Source: Phoenix dactylifera (Eukaryota > Streptophyta > Magnoliopsida > Arecales > Arecaceae). Taken from it: 64,000 nucleotides of DNA. Under the pieces are notes generated by a model, which worked only from the letters and a program-made list of their open reading frames with translations, was not told the DNA's origin and did no database searches. Each line of letters starts with the position of its first letter. Positions within the stretch are counted from its first letter, which is position 1. Position numbers and translations under genes: made by a program. Location of the stretch: NCBI RefSeq assembly GCF_009389715.1, contig NW_024067734.1, positions 682,001 through 746,000 on the forward strand, given 5' to 3'. This document shows positions 32,583 through 44,711 of the stretch, in pieces.

Positions 32583-34419
32583 TGTCACGCCCCGGACCCG
32601 GATCCGTGACACGGCCGTGCTATTGCCGACTATCGCCCACAGTAGCACGCAGCCTCATACAGGGGTAGCAGGTAGCCAAAAGGATTCATCCTTATATATA
32701 TATATATATTAAAAGTTTTGCAGTACAACCTTCAACTGGTTGAAACCAAAAATACAGAACTTCTATACTATTCAAATGTACAAAAGTATATAAGCTTCTT
32801 CCAAAAATACGAAGCTCTGTAACAAAATAAAAACATATCTGATGGCGATCACTGATGAGGATCTGAAAGAAAACGAAACATAAACAGATGTGAGCTACAC
32901 GGCTCAGTAAGTAATCCTGCATAATCCTATCGGATCAACCAGTATGCTAAACATGTAAATCAGGGTTTGAGAAGCTGACATGCATGTTTATCTAATGATC
33001 ATCATGGCATAACATGTAAGCAATTTAAACAAAGCAGTAGTGCAAATCAGAAAAATTTTCATAATATATGCATATGAAACCGTGCCCCCGGCATGCCGTG
33101 GTCCTTTTTCTCTCGGATGCTACTGCGAAGTCAGACTCGACCACTGGCGGGAACAGCTCAGTTACTATTCAGCCACTGGCGGGGCAGGCTCAGTTACTAT
33201 TCAGCCACTGGCGGGGCAAGCTCAGTTACTATTCAGCCACTGGCGGGGCAGGCCCAATTCCAACTCAGCCACTGGCGGGGCAGGCTCAGTTACTATTCAG
33301 CCACTGGCGGGGCAGCTCAGTTACTATTCAGCCACTGGCGGGGCAGCTCAGTTACTATTCAGCCACTGGCAGCTCAGTCATTCTCAGTAGCATCTTTGAG
33401 CCCATTATAGTGCCTCTTGGCTAGATAGTATTTCATTATACTAACTTGCATGCATGATTAAAATATCAGCATCCTCATGTTGCATACATAGCCATAGCTT
33501 CTGGGATCATGCAAGTTACTTATGCATTGTAACATATCGTGCATGAAACATATATACTTAAAATAAATGCTTAGGAAAACATTAATAACATGACATGATC
33601 CATAACAGGATTAGGACAGGTTACTTACTTTCTTCACAAATCATGTATGCAATTCAAATTGTATAAAAAAAATACTGGTTCATCTTATAAAACGTAATAC
33701 AAGATCTACGATAGGATTAAGACAGATTACTTACAATAAGTAGTATTTAAATTTCTTGGATCCGGACGACGAGTCTTTAATTCCTGGAACCATTTATAAG
33801 ACTCACATTATCATAAATTTTAGCCCAATTAAAGTAAATTTGAGTCTACGAGGCCTAATTGGGCCTCTAAGGGAAAGGTTGGGCCTGATTTGTGGTTAAG
33901 TCCACTTTTCCTAGCCAATTTGGCCTTCTGCCAATTTAATTGGGCCTGGTATGGGCTTGAATTGGGCTTTAAATTTTGGTTTAATTTATAGTCTGGCTTG
34001 CCCAGACTTAGCCCAATTTGATTGGGCTCGGGTTTAGTCAAATTTGGCTAAACCCTTTCCCTTTTTCTTTTTCTCTTTCTTTTTCTTTTTCTTTTTCTTT
34101 TTCTTTTTCTTTTTCTTTGGGCTTAACGGGTTGCCGGCAGAGGCTTAAATATTTGCTTAGAGGATGAAACCCTCCTCTGAGACGTCCCATCCTCTCCTTT
34201 CCACCATACTTCGGGACTGGCCGCCGCCCCCCCTGTCTCCGGCGCGCCGGCATCGGCTGCCAGCAGGGGGTGCGGTAACCCCTCCCTGTCGGTCTTATCC
34301 CTTCGTTTTTTTTTTTTTTAAAATTTATAACAGCACTGCCCACAGTGAAATTTGGGCCCAAACCCTTAACTGGGCCCATTTCTTATTGGGCCTAGTAGGT
34401 TGTGGGCCCGGACATTACA
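32583..34419 (-). repeat. 5' LTR of the chromovirus
   Basis: Same start and end as the other LTR with small length differences in the homopolymer and CTTTTT tracts. Carries the same 31-32-bp repeat at 33143-33375. Confidence 0.92.
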
Positions 34420-34720
34420 ATATTAGATACATCCATGACCAAGTTCAAGAGAAGCTCAAGCAATCCAATACCAAACAAGAGGAGTTGCTGTGCAAACTAC
34501 GAGTAGAAAGTCTTTAAAAAGGATGACCTTGTAATGGTCTATCTTCACAAGGAGAAATTTCTTATTGGCACTTACAACAAGGCAAAAAAAATAGAAAAAT
34601 GGTCTTTGCAAAATCTTATGGAAAGTCAATAATAATGCCTATCAAGTAGAGGTTCAAAGTTTTAAATCTCATGAGATGGGAGTATCCAAATTTCTCCACG
34701 AAACAGAATGTCGGGCTATC
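34420..34720 (+). pseudogene. Continuation of the split gypsy integrase
   Basis: After the chromovirus, pieces of the C-terminal gypsy integrase follow (IHDQVQEKLKQSNTK, then GTYN and GPC-like remains with many breaks). They are collinear with the pseudogene that stops at 28438, so one old integrase was split by the insertion. Confidence 0.7.
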
Positions 34721-34759
34721 TTGCCCCATCTTAGCCATCACAATCGAGTATTCTAGTAC

Positions 34760-35060
34760 ATACTCTCCATCTCTCTTCCATTCTTATTTTCTTTCTTTCT
34801 TTCTTTATTTTTCTTTTTTTAATTTTTTCTTCTTTTCCGTCGTTTATTTTATTTTTATTATTCCTCTATTTTCTTTCCTTCTTTCCTATTTCCTCCTCTA
34901 TCTTTCCCCCTTTCCTTCTTTCATTCTTTCCCTTTTTCTGTCTTTTTCTTCTTCTTTCCTTCTTCTTCTTTTTTGCCTTTCTTCTTTCCTTTTTTTTTTT
35001 TTGCCTTTCTTCTTTTCTTCCTTTTTTTTATTTCCTCTTTCTTCTTTTTCTGCCCTATAT
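34760..35060. repeat. T/C-rich low-complexity tract
   Basis: Nearly pure pyrimidine (TTTCTTCTTTCC types). The Phe/Leu/Ser open frame across it is not a gene. Confidence 0.85.
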
Positions 35061-36465
35061 GTATGGGTTTCATATTCCTACTCTCATTCCAGTCCCCTTT
35101 TTTGATAGGAATGGGACAAGACCATTAAAAAAACCCCTGTCATATCGCGATTTAAAATGTTACTATCTTTTAATGTTGTAAATCTTTTTGATGGAGAGGA
35201 AGATGAGGATCTAGCTCCAGCTCAATTGCTAACAATTATTAAAGAAAACTAACCAAGTAGATCCTAAAAAGATGGCACATCATCACTTGGACCACTTCAT
35301 ATATATTTGGTACATGATCGGATGGAAGAACAAGCCATCCATTCAAACCAAGAAGCTGAATTGCTGAAGCTCTCTCATGCTTTATTGGAGACATACAAAG
35401 CTTTTAACTCAAGGGCAAGTTCTTTCCAACTCAAGAGGAACGTTGCACTTATCTTGGACCTGGCTAAGACATTCTTGACCTAGAGCATGTGAAAAGTTGA
35501 TCAAAGGAGCAAAGGGGTTCAATATTGAAATTAGATTAAGTTTTAAAAGGCCAATGCAAATTAGGAGAATAAATATCGGAAATATGCTGAAATAATGTCG
35601 ATATTATCAAATCTAGGCAAATTTAAAAGAAGCTAATATCAAGATCAAACAAAAATGTACCAAAGTCTATCCAAAAGAATTTTTTTTATTTATTTTTCAT
35701 AGAAATACTAGCAAATAATAAAGTATAAGAGTGGCAAATTATTTTGCTCCATCAGATACTCAACCCAACCTTAATTGAGCAGGTTTTACCCGATCCATTT
35801 ACTCTTTAACAGGTGCAGGTCTTGATTCCAAAACATGCAATAGATCCATGGCGGGTATAAGTAATGGTAAAATCTACCCCAAACCCGATCGAAATATATA
35901 AAGCTCCACATGTCCCCTCCCCATCCTTGACCAACTTGCCCTAGCCACCCTACTTGCTTATCCCATGACTCTTGCCGTCCAGTCATCCCCTCTCTTTTCA
36001 ACCAAATCCAAGTTGTAATGCCACATCTGCTCTCAATCTGGACTCAGATTTCTATCTGCCAACTTGGCATTAGTTCGGTTCTTTATTTTTATTTTTATTT
36101 TTTTGTTTTGGCTTTTTCATTACGATAATATATTCTTGCTTCTATTTTCACAAAACTTCTTGATATGATACAGTTTCTTGCTTCAATTTGCATGGATCTG
36201 AGCTAGTTCAATTAGTCCTTTTATTGATTTTTGAAATATTTAAATTTATTTGTTCATGTGTTTCTCGAACTATGTGTTTGGGGATTGATCCTCCTATTTT
36301 GTTGTTTTCTTAAGTGGTTCTTCTAACCTTTGTTAGATTCTATTAGGTTTTTGAGCTATTCTAAGTTAGATCATTCATCTGTTTTAGGATTAATATTTTC
36401 TTGAAAGTTGAAAGCTAAGATTTTCTCTCTTTTTTCCATGCTTTTGGTTCATCTAGTTTGCGATC
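35061..36465. other. Intergenic, no gene recognised
   Basis: A short acidic piece near 35178-35250 could be a remnant of the gypsy C-terminus, but the match is too weak to claim. Otherwise AT-rich DNA. Confidence 0.45.
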
Positions 36466-36820
36466 TCGCTTGAAGTTCTTTTTTTATTTTTTTTGGATAC
36501 AATTTTTTTTGGAAAGAATTAAAGGTTGTTGCATGCTATAGTCAAAAAACACTTATTAAATTAGTCCATGAAAATATCATCCTATTTTATGTTCTGATTA
36601 TTTTGATTGTTAATGCAATGGAAAAGGCAATAGTTGAAAAAAATGGTTGGTGTTTGATTTTTGAGCAAAAAAAAAAAAAGAATTTTATAACTTTACCTTT
36701 CTAAACCGTCTAACCTATTCTATCTAACTCTACATGCTATACCCGGTGGATATGGGTATATAATTACCAATTGCACGTAGGTATGAGTAATGGCTTACAT
36801 GATCCATATAGGGCTGTTAA

Positions 36821-37787
36821 CGGGCCGAGCTGCTCGGGCTCGGCTCCGGCCCAGCTCGAGCTTGGCTAGTTAGTCAAACGAGCCCAAGCTTGAGCCCAAA
36901 ATGAGGCTTGTTTAAATCCGAGCCCGAGCTAGAGCTCGAGCAGCTCACGAGTCAAAATGAGGGCTCAATCCAATTAACAATTTAATTGGGTCCTAATTAA
37001 ACTTGGACTCAACCCAATTAAATTTTATTTAGCTTAATCAATTTAAATTTCAATCTGATTGAACCCAATTAGATTTAGATCAGACCCAACCCGAGCTAAC
37101 CCAAATCCATTTAATTTTTTTAAATCAGATTGGATTGGTTCGGGTTCGGACTCAACCCATTAACTCGAACCCAACCGTTAACCCATTCCTTCCGCCTCTT
37201 TTTTTTTTCTTTTCTTCTCCTTTCTTCTCGGTTTTTCCAGAACCTTCCAGTGAGGGCCCCTCTTTCTTCTCCCTTTCTCCCCTTTTCTTTTCCTCTCTTT
37301 TTCGACTCCTCCTCTCTCACAGAGGACGGGAAGGGAAGCCCTTCTTTACCGGCAAATCAGGGGAGGAGTCCCTCGCACAGGAGGGTCGGGCCATGGCTGA
37401 CGGTGCCCGCGGCATCCTCAGCCGTGTCTGCGGCCGACATCCGTGCTGGCGGTGCTCGCAGCCGAAGCCGGCAGCTGCCGCACGCGACGACGTACTGGTG
37501 AGTCCTTTCTTCTCTTTTCTTTTTTCTTTCTTTCTTTCTTTCCTTCTTTCTTCTCTTCTTCTTCTTTTCTTTTTTTCTTTCTTTCCTTCGTTTTTCTCTC
37601 CGACGACGAATTGAGCTCAGAGATGGGAATGGGGATGGGGCGGGCTCGGGCTAGGGCTCACGCTCAGGCTCGAGCAAACGAGCTTTACAAGCTTAAGCCC
37701 CAGCCTTTGCTGTGCCAAGCAAGCCCGAGCTCGAGCCCGAGCCTGAAATTTTATGAAACGAGTCGAACCCGAGGAGACTCGGGCTGT
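36821..37787. mobile_element. Insertion in copy A with GAGCTCGGGC-rich ends (hAT-MITE-like)
   Basis: Copy B has about 14 bases where copy A has about 960. The left end starts TAGGGCTGTTAACGGGCCGAG and is rich in GCTCGGGCTCGG. The right end is the inverse type (GAGCCCGAGCC, ACTCGGGCTGTCTC). The middle is a pyrimidine-rich tract and a short GC-rich segment (37380-37500) without a convincing gene. A target-site duplication is not clear. Confidence 0.6.
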
Positions 37788-38421
37788 CTCTAACAAAATA
37801 GATTTTTTTCTATGATTATTTTGTAGTAGGAAAGAAGTTTGACTTTTACCTTTTTGGAAAAAATCATGGTTATGTTTATGGAATTCCATAACTATAAATA
37901 GGGCACGTAGCTAATGTAAAGCAATTTTAAATTGAATTAAGCTTTAATTATCCTTTTCATTATTTTATGACTTCAATATTTATTTGTTTATCATTTTCTT
38001 TTTATGGTACTATTTTATTGCTTATTTTATGAATTTACTATCTTACATTTGACATCAAACTTAAATCATTAGTACCTGAAAAAATCGGCTAACAACATTA
38101 GCATGACATAGGATGTTTGAACCTAAGGTGAACTTTACCTCAAACAGACCTTATTTCCCCATCACCCTCCCTAATTCCATTAACTAAAGTTTGTGTCCTT
38201 CTCTAAAATCCTACTTCGCGTCTACGTTCTTATTTTTGGTAAGTTTCTATCTATTTATTTAAAAAAAGAAAAAAAATTCCTTCTCGGCAGCAAAAAAAAA
38301 AAAGCGGCTAGATCCCGGACGGCTGATCGGAGGTCCCGGGCAGGTCGGGCAGACGCGACCGATGAGTTGTCGCTTCATTCCTACTTGGCATCTACGTATT
38401 TATTTTTGGTAAGTTTCTACC

Positions 38422-38434
38422 TATTTATTTAAAA
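38422..38434 (+). promoter_or_regulatory. TATA-like box of SAP copy A
   Basis: TATTTATTTAAAA lies about 35 bases before the likely transcript start and the 5' exon (38460-38548). Identical in copy B at 42725-42737. Confidence 0.5.
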
Positions 38435-39399
38435 CCCTAACAACAATCTCTCAACCTCAAAACCCAGACTTGAAACAAGAATTCTCTCGTCTCGTCTCTC
38501 CTCCGCCATCGCCCCGAATAATAGATTCGATTCCGAGTTCCGCCCAAGGTCAGTCCTCTTTCTCTATCTCTACCGCTCGATCAATCTTTTTGCTTCCGAT
38601 GCTTTTATTCCGGATTTGATAAAAAACGAGGTTGGCGTTTTTCTATCTCTGCGTTTCTCTTGATTCTTCTTGAATTCTGTTTTAATAGGTTGATTCTTTT
38701 TAAATAGTTAATTTGTAAATACTGTGTTGGTATCATTTGATGATAAGAAATCTATGGATTTTGGCTTCTAATTCGACAAAATCCAGTCTCTCTTTGGTTT
38801 GGGACTCTGTAATTTCTTTTTGTCTTTCTTCTGCACCGCTCGATGCTGTCATGAGTTAGATAAGGGGTTCTCTTGATTCTAGATGAAGAAGTTTTTTTTT
38901 TTTTTTAATCGAAAAGATTGGTTTTTTCTTGTTTTCTTTTTCCTTTCCATCTGATTGATCCTATTATTAGAAAAACCGGGTAGTATTTCCGGTTCCGTGA
39001 TCAAGTAATTGAGTCTTTCTTGCTATGTATAGGATCGATGCCCAGTTTCTGAAACTTTGGTATCAGTAAAGGATTTAGGGATGTCGATTTGTTGTCTTAA
39101 TTCTTTTCTGTTCCCTAATTGGTGTCAAGTTGCTCCTAAGTTATCAGTCTTTCATTAAATTGTAAATTTTTACATGGTGATATAAGTACTTAAAACATCG
39201 AAAGAGACAGACAGTTGATATTGCACTTATAATTCTCAATGCTGGATATATTTGAATTTTGGTTATAGTTTTTGAGAATTCATTGAAGCAAAGAGAAAAT
39301 TACTTCCTGGACTACCTTTTTTTTTTTTTTTTTCAAGGTTGATTCATATCTAAATTGAGATACATTCTTGGACTGTTAGGTTGTTATAAACTGTGAAGC

Positions 39400-39909
39400 A
39401 TGGCACAAGATAGCTGGAACAAAGAGACCGAGGAGACTGAATGCTGCACGCCGGAAGGTCCGATTCTGTGTGCCAATAACTGTGGCTTTTTTGGGAGTGC
39501 AATGACCAATAATTTGTGCTCCAAGTGCTACAGAGACTTCATCATGATGCAACAGTCTGTTGCTGCTACACCTGTTATAGGAGTTGAGAAGGCAGCTCCT
39601 ACTGCTTCTTCTTCTGTGCAATTGGAACCTAGTATTGAAAAGTCTGATAAGTTGGATGGAGGCAATCTCATGAATGTTTGCAAAGACCAATTAGAGGATG
39701 CTTGCAACAAGCAACCAGCAAATCGCTGCTTGCTATGCCGGAAAAAGATTGGGTTGACTGGGTTTAAATGCCGGTGTGGAGGCACATTTTGCTCAGCTCA
39801 CCGGTACTCTGAGACCCATGAATGTTCGTTTGACTACAAGAGCGCTGGTCGACAGTATATAGCCAAAGAAAATCCTGTCGTGAAGGCAGAAAAGATTCGG
39901 AAAATTTAA
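39400..39909 (+). CDS. A20/AN1 zinc-finger stress-associated protein, copy A
   Basis: A 169-residue SAP with the usual layout. The A20 finger is C24, C28, C40, C43 and the AN1 finger is C110, C113, C124, C126, C131, H134, H140, C142, joined by a Ser/Thr-rich linker. The length is typical. Plant SAPs act in stress responses; A20 fingers bind ubiquitin and some members act as ubiquitin ligases or redox sensors (family knowledge). No introns occur in the coding region. A 5'-UTR intron is likely, donor AAG/GTCAGT at 38549 and acceptor after a T-run at 39337 or TTAG at 39379. It differs from copy B at one base, 39732 (Leu111 here, Phe111 there). Confidence 0.95.
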   Translation: MAQDSWNKETEETECCTPEGPILCANNCGFFGSAMTNNLCSKCYRDFIMMQQSVAATPVIGVEKAAPTASSSVQLEPSIEKSDKLDGGNLMNVCKDQLEDACNKQPANRCLLCRKKIGLTGFKCRCGGTFCSAHRYSETHECSFDYKSAGRQYIAKENPVVKAEKIRKI

Positions 39910-40395
39910 GTTGATGTCTGAAATTGAAATTATTAGGATCTAACGGAGGTCACTCCTAGTTTCTGAGGCATAAGTTTGGTGTTAGTTCTCTGTTGATCCC
40001 CGAGTCAATGTCCTTTCCAGCGAAGCACTAGAAGTGAAGTCCTCTTCTTATTCTTTTTATTGTAATTAGTAGTGTCAATGAAATGCCTTGTAACCATTCA
40101 TGTTTTGCGTATAAGTGCTAAATACCATTTCTTTCTAATATGAGCTTTTCCCAAAGAGATTTTATTTGTGCCTGATCCATACTGGATGCTTGTAAATGAC
40201 ATGAGTTGTTCAGGGATTGCAAAGTGCCTCATCTGAGTGTGAGAAGGTTCATATCACGATCTTAATTTACCATACCTATGATTAAATGGCAAGCCTTTAT
40301 ATTGAGTTTAGCATTTGAAAGGTTCCTTGCATTTGAAATTGCAATCATATAATAATTTAATTAGCATAAAATATACTGAAATAGGTTCAAGAATA

Positions 40396-41443
40396 CAAAT
40401 TAATATAGCATAAAATTTAATTATCATATAATAATTTAATTAGCATTCTACAATTAATATAGCATGGATGATGAAGCTCCCAATACAAGGATCAATAGCA
40501 TGCTGCATGTTTGCATGGGAGTGAGTCTATCTGGTAGATTCTCAAGGATCATATCCTTGAAGTCTAACAAGAGGTATGGGATCTTTAGTGGATGACCCTA
40601 TACAGCTTCTCGATGTGCCTATAGTTCACAAGCTTCCATGGCAAAGGTTGTCGCATTCGAACCCATCACATGGGTTGATTATGTGATATGGCCACATGAA
40701 TCCTAAAGCGATGCTCTAGAGATCATGCAAAACTTAAGATGAAATTTTTAATAACTCTAAAAATTTAAATGAACAATTAATATTCAAAATAATCCAACTA
40801 AATAAATCCACTATAATCCAATAACCAACTTGTTCAATTACAAAATTTTTAAATATTCATTGGTATCTAAAGATAAATTAACTAACTAATTAGTAATTCT
40901 AATGCACGAACTTCACGCTCACCCCATCCAACTCTCTGCATCTTATGACTCTAAAAAAATAATATAATAGATAGCTATAAACTTTCCAGGATAGTAAAAT
41001 TTAGAGGTCAAATGCAGGAAAATAAGCAGAGACTTACGAGTGATTCGATAAGGAAAAATGTAGGGGGCATTACAGTCTTACAGAAGAACTGAAGAAGCTT
41101 ATTGCCGCCATGCTGCCGGAACCCTAAGCACCATTGCTGGAACCCTAAGCGCTGCTGCCGAAGGATCTCCGCCTTTGATCACCGCCCTCCCTCCCTCTCA
41201 TTCTCTCTCTCCCACCCTTCCTCTCTCTCCCTTGTCCCTCGCACCTTCTTCGCTCGTCCCTCTCCCTTGCCTCTATGGCTCCACCTCAAACTCGAAGGCT
41301 CAAAACAGCGGAACCCTTGCGATTTTCCTTGTGAAAGAGAGAGAGCCGCTTCCACCTTCAAGGAACCACGAACCCCAAGACTCTTACCATCTGGTCATGG
41401 GTCACACAGGTCAACTCGACCCATTTGCAGCCTTAATCCTAGC
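40396..41443. other. Spacer between SAP copies, no gene
   Basis: AT-rich to about 41040, then a C/T- and GC-rich part (41100-41440) ending in an inverted copy of the 25140 repeat (TCAACTCGACCCATTTGCAGCC). The open frames at 41102-41485 are Pro/Ser-rich translations of this and are not supported. The repeat directly adjoins the left end of copy B and may mark where its upstream part was lost. Confidence 0.5.
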
Positions 41444-42514
41444 TCGAAGTTCTTTTTTATTTTTTGTAGATGCAATTTTTTTTAGGAATAATTGAAGATT
41501 GTTGCATGCTATAGTCAAAAACACTTATTAAATTAGATCATGAAAATATCACCCTATTTTATGTTTTGATTCTTTTGATTGTTATTGCAATGAAAAAAGC
41601 AATAGTTGAAAAAATGATTGGTGTTTGATTTGTGAGCAAAAAAAAAAAAAGGAGTTTTATAACTTTATCTGTTCGATCCGTCCAACTCATCCTATCTAAC
41701 TATTCCTGCTATGCTTGATAGATATGGGTATATAGTTTCCAATTGCGAGATAGGAATGAGTAATGGCTTACACAATCCATACCGACCTATTGCCATCTCT
41801 AACAAAATAGACTTTTTTCTATGATTATTTTTCTGTAAGAAAAGAAATTTGACTTCTACCTTTTTAGCATGGAAAAATCATGGTTATGTTTATGGGATTC
41901 CATAACCATAAACAGGGTACATAGCTAATATAAAAACAGTTTTAAATTGAATTAAGCTATAATTATCCTTTTCATTATTTTATTATTTTCTTTTATGTTA
42001 CCGTTTTATTACTTATTTATGAATTTACTATCTGACATCACATTTAGAAAAATCGGCTAACAACATTGGCATGATATATAATGTTTGAACCTAAGGTGAA
42101 CATTACCTCAAATAGACCTTATTTCCCCATTACTCAACTTAATTCTATTGATTAAAGTTGCTGTCCTCCTCTAGAACCTCAAATCCAGACCCAATTCGTT
42201 TAGAAAATTGTTATTTCACACCTAGATTATATCATCCTGGAAGCCCAAAGAAGGTGAAACATGACCCAAATTGCTAACTGCCTTGCGTGTCAGTTCGTGC
42301 GCAAGTGAAATAAGGAAACTAAAGCTAGCGGCCATTGATTTGTTTTTTTTTTTTTTTTGGCTAGTTTGATGAGGTGTTCTTTAGTGAGTATCGTTAGGAG
42401 TTGCCCAATGAAGAAATCCCCTTCCTCCTCCAAAGTTTATACAAAAAAAAAAAAAAATCCGTCTCGGCGGCAAAAAAAGAAAAAAACGGCTAGATCCCGG
42501 AGACTGATCGGAAG

Positions 42515-42663
42515 GTCCCGGTTTAATAAACAGGTCAGGTTCAGGTTTGTAATTCCTGACCCGTTTAATAAACAGGTCGGGTTCAGATTTATAGTTTTCT
42601 GACCCGACCTGTATTTGACCCGACCTGTTTATGCATGACCTGACCCGATTGCCACCCCCTAGT
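42515..42663. mobile_element. GGGTCGGGT-type MITE in the copy B promoter
   Basis: Repeated AACAGGTCGGGTTCAG and CCTGACCCGTTTAATAAACAGG motifs end in GACCCGATTGCCACCCCCTAG, the inverse of the TAGGGGTGGCAA terminus common in plant hAT-type MITEs. Absent from copy A at the matching site (about 38340-38370). It ends about 60 bases before the TATA-like box of copy B. Confidence 0.7.
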
Positions 42664-42724
42664 TGTCGCTTCAATAATCAATCCTACTTCGGATCTACGT
42701 ATTTATTTTTGGTAAGTTTCTGCC

Positions 42725-42737
42725 TATTTATTTAAAA
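42725..42737 (+). promoter_or_regulatory. TATA-like box of SAP copy B
   Basis: Same TATTTATTTAAAA as copy A, followed by the same 5' exon; donor at 42852. Confidence 0.5.
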
Positions 42738-43704
42738 CCCTAACAACAACCTCTCAACCTGAAAACCCAAACTTGAAACAAGAATTCTCTCGTCTCGTCT
42801 CTCCTCCGCCATCGCCCCGAATAATAGATTCGATTCCGAGTTCCGACCAAGGTCAGTCCTCTTTCTCTATCTCTCCCGCTCGATCAATCTTTTTGCTTCC
42901 GATGCTTTTATTCCGGATTAGATAAAAAATGAGGTTGGTGTTTTTCTATCTCTGCGTTTCTCTTGATTCTTCTTGAATTCTGTTTTAATAGGTTGATTCT
43001 TTTCAATAGTTAATTTGTAAATACTGTGTTGGTATCATTTGATGATAAGAAATCCATGGATTTTGGCTTCTAATTGAACAAAATCCAGTCTCTCTTTGGT
43101 TTGGGACTCTGTGATTTCTTTTGTCTTTCTTCTGCACCCGTCGATGCTGTCATGAGTTAGATAAGGGGTTCTTTTGATTGTAGATGTAGAAGTTTTTTTT
43201 TTTTTTATCCTAAAGATTGGTTTTTTCTTGTTTTCTTTTTTCTTTTCCTTTCCATCTGATTGATCCTATTTATTACAAGAACCGGGTAGTATTTCCGATT
43301 CCGTGATCAAGTAATTGAGTCTTTCTTGCTATGTATGGGATCGATGCCCAGTTTCTGAAACTTTGGTATCAGTAAAGGGTTTAGGGATGTCGTTTTGTTG
43401 TCTTAGTTCTTTTCTGTTCCCTAATTGGTGTCAAGTTGCTCCTAAATTATCAGTCTTTCATTAAATTGTAAATTTTTACATGGTGATATAAGTACTTAAA
43501 ACATCGAAAGAGACAGACAGTTGATATTGCACTTCTAATTCTCAATGCTGGATATATTTGGATTTTGGTTATAGTTTTTGAGAATTCATTGAAGCAAAGA
43601 GAAAATTACTTCCTGGACTACCTTTTTTTTTTTTTTTTCAAGGTTGATTCATATCTAAATTGAGATACATTCTTGGACTGTTAGGTTGTTATAAACTGTG
43701 AAGC

Positions 43705-44214
43705 ATGGCACAAGATAGCTGGAACAAAGAGACCGAGGAGACTGAATGCTGCACGCCGGAAGGTCCGATTCTGTGTGCCAATAACTGTGGCTTTTTTGGG
43801 AGTGCAATGACCAATAATTTGTGCTCCAAGTGCTACAGAGACTTCATCATGATGCAACAGTCTGTTGCTGCTACACCTGTTATAGGAGTTGAGAAGGCAG
43901 CTCCTACTGCTTCTTCTTCTGTGCAATTGGAACCTAGTATTGAAAAGTCTGATAAGTTGGATGGAGGCAATCTCATGAATGTTTGCAAAGACCAATTAGA
44001 GGATGCTTGCAACAAGCAACCAGCAAATCGCTGCTTTCTATGCCGGAAAAAGATTGGGTTGACTGGGTTTAAATGCCGGTGTGGAGGCACATTTTGCTCA
44101 GCTCACCGGTACTCTGAGACCCATGAATGTTCGTTTGACTACAAGAGCGCTGGTCGACAGTATATAGCCAAAGAAAATCCTGTCGTGAAGGCAGAAAAGA
44201 TTCGGAAAATTTAA
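43705..44214 (+). CDS. A20/AN1 zinc-finger stress-associated protein, copy B
   Basis: All twelve zinc ligands of the A20 and AN1 fingers listed for copy A are kept. The only coding difference is 44037, giving Phe111 between the first two AN1 cysteines, where copy A has Leu. The change is non-synonymous; I see no synonymous differences. The 5'-UTR intron and 3' flank differ at scattered sites and small indels. Both copies look functional. Confidence 0.95.
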   Translation: MAQDSWNKETEETECCTPEGPILCANNCGFFGSAMTNNLCSKCYRDFIMMQQSVAATPVIGVEKAAPTASSSVQLEPSIEKSDKLDGGNLMNVCKDQLEDACNKQPANRCFLCRKKIGLTGFKCRCGGTFCSAHRYSETHECSFDYKSAGRQYIAKENPVVKAEKIRKI

Positions 44215-44711
44215 GTTGATGTCTGAAATTGAAATTATTAGGATCGAACGGAGGTCACTCCTAGTTTCTGAGGCATAAGTTTGGTGTTAGTTCTCTGTTG
44301 ATCCCCGAGTCGATGTCCTTTCCAGCGAAGCACTAGAAGTGAAGTCCTTTTCTTATTTTTTTATTGTAATTAGTAGTGTCAATGAAATGCCTTGTAACCA
44401 TTCATGTTTTGCTTATCAAGTGCTAAATACCATTTCTTTCTAATATGAGCTTTTCTCAAAGAGATTTTATTTTGTTTTACATATTTGTGCTTGATCCATA
44501 CTGGATGCTTGTAAATGACGTGTAGTTGAGGGATGGCAAAGTGCCTCATCTGAGTCTGAGAAGGTTCATATCACGATCTTAATTTACCATACCTATGATT
44601 AAAAGTCAAGCTTTTATGTTGAGTTTAGCATTTGAAAGGTTCCTTGCATTTGAAATTGTAATCATATAATAATTTAATTAGCATAAAATATACTGAAATA
44701 GGTTCAAGATT

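Larger units (their letters stand above)
28439..34419 (-). mobile_element. Chromovirus-type Ty3/gypsy LTR element, internally deleted, flanked by ATATT
   Basis: Two almost identical LTRs of about 1.83 kb (TGTCACGCC to GGACATTACA) bound a 2.3-kb interior. The 5-bp sequence ATATT directly precedes (28434-28438) and follows (34420-34424) the element, a target-site duplication. The interior, on the minus strand, holds gag, a zinc knuckle, protease, the very start of RT, and then directly the integrase C-terminus with a chromodomain. RT, RNase H and the integrase core are deleted. LTR sequence and chromodomain suggest the Tekay/Del clade (inference). By eye I count about seven base differences plus a few indels between the LTRs, so insertion is recent on the scale of this region. 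Confidence 0.92.
36466..40395 (+). repeat. SAP tandem duplication, copy A
   Basis: Homology with copy B (41444-44711) starts at GAAGTTCTTTTTT and runs through the upstream region, gene and 3' flank to AGGTTCAAGA. Copy A has an extra insertion at about 36821-37787 and lacks the MITE of copy B. The genes are 4305 bases apart. Confidence 0.88.
41444..44711 (+). repeat. SAP tandem duplication, copy B
   Basis: Matches copy A as described there. Specific to B are a segment of roughly 200 bases near 42190-42430 and a MITE at 42515-42663. Confidence 0.88.

Noticed and set aside
34671-35105. 144-residue Phe/Leu/Ser-rich frame that looks like a membrane protein
   Set aside because: It is a T/C low-complexity tract, preceded by a decayed integrase end.
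39376-39690. 104-residue antisense frame over each SAP gene (also 43681-43995)
   Set aside because: Shadow of the SAP coding region; identical in both copies only because the genes are.
41102-41485. 127-residue Pro/Ser-rich frame
   Set aside because: Low-complexity C/T-rich DNA ending in a MITE-like repeat; no domain and no copy in the other half of the duplication.
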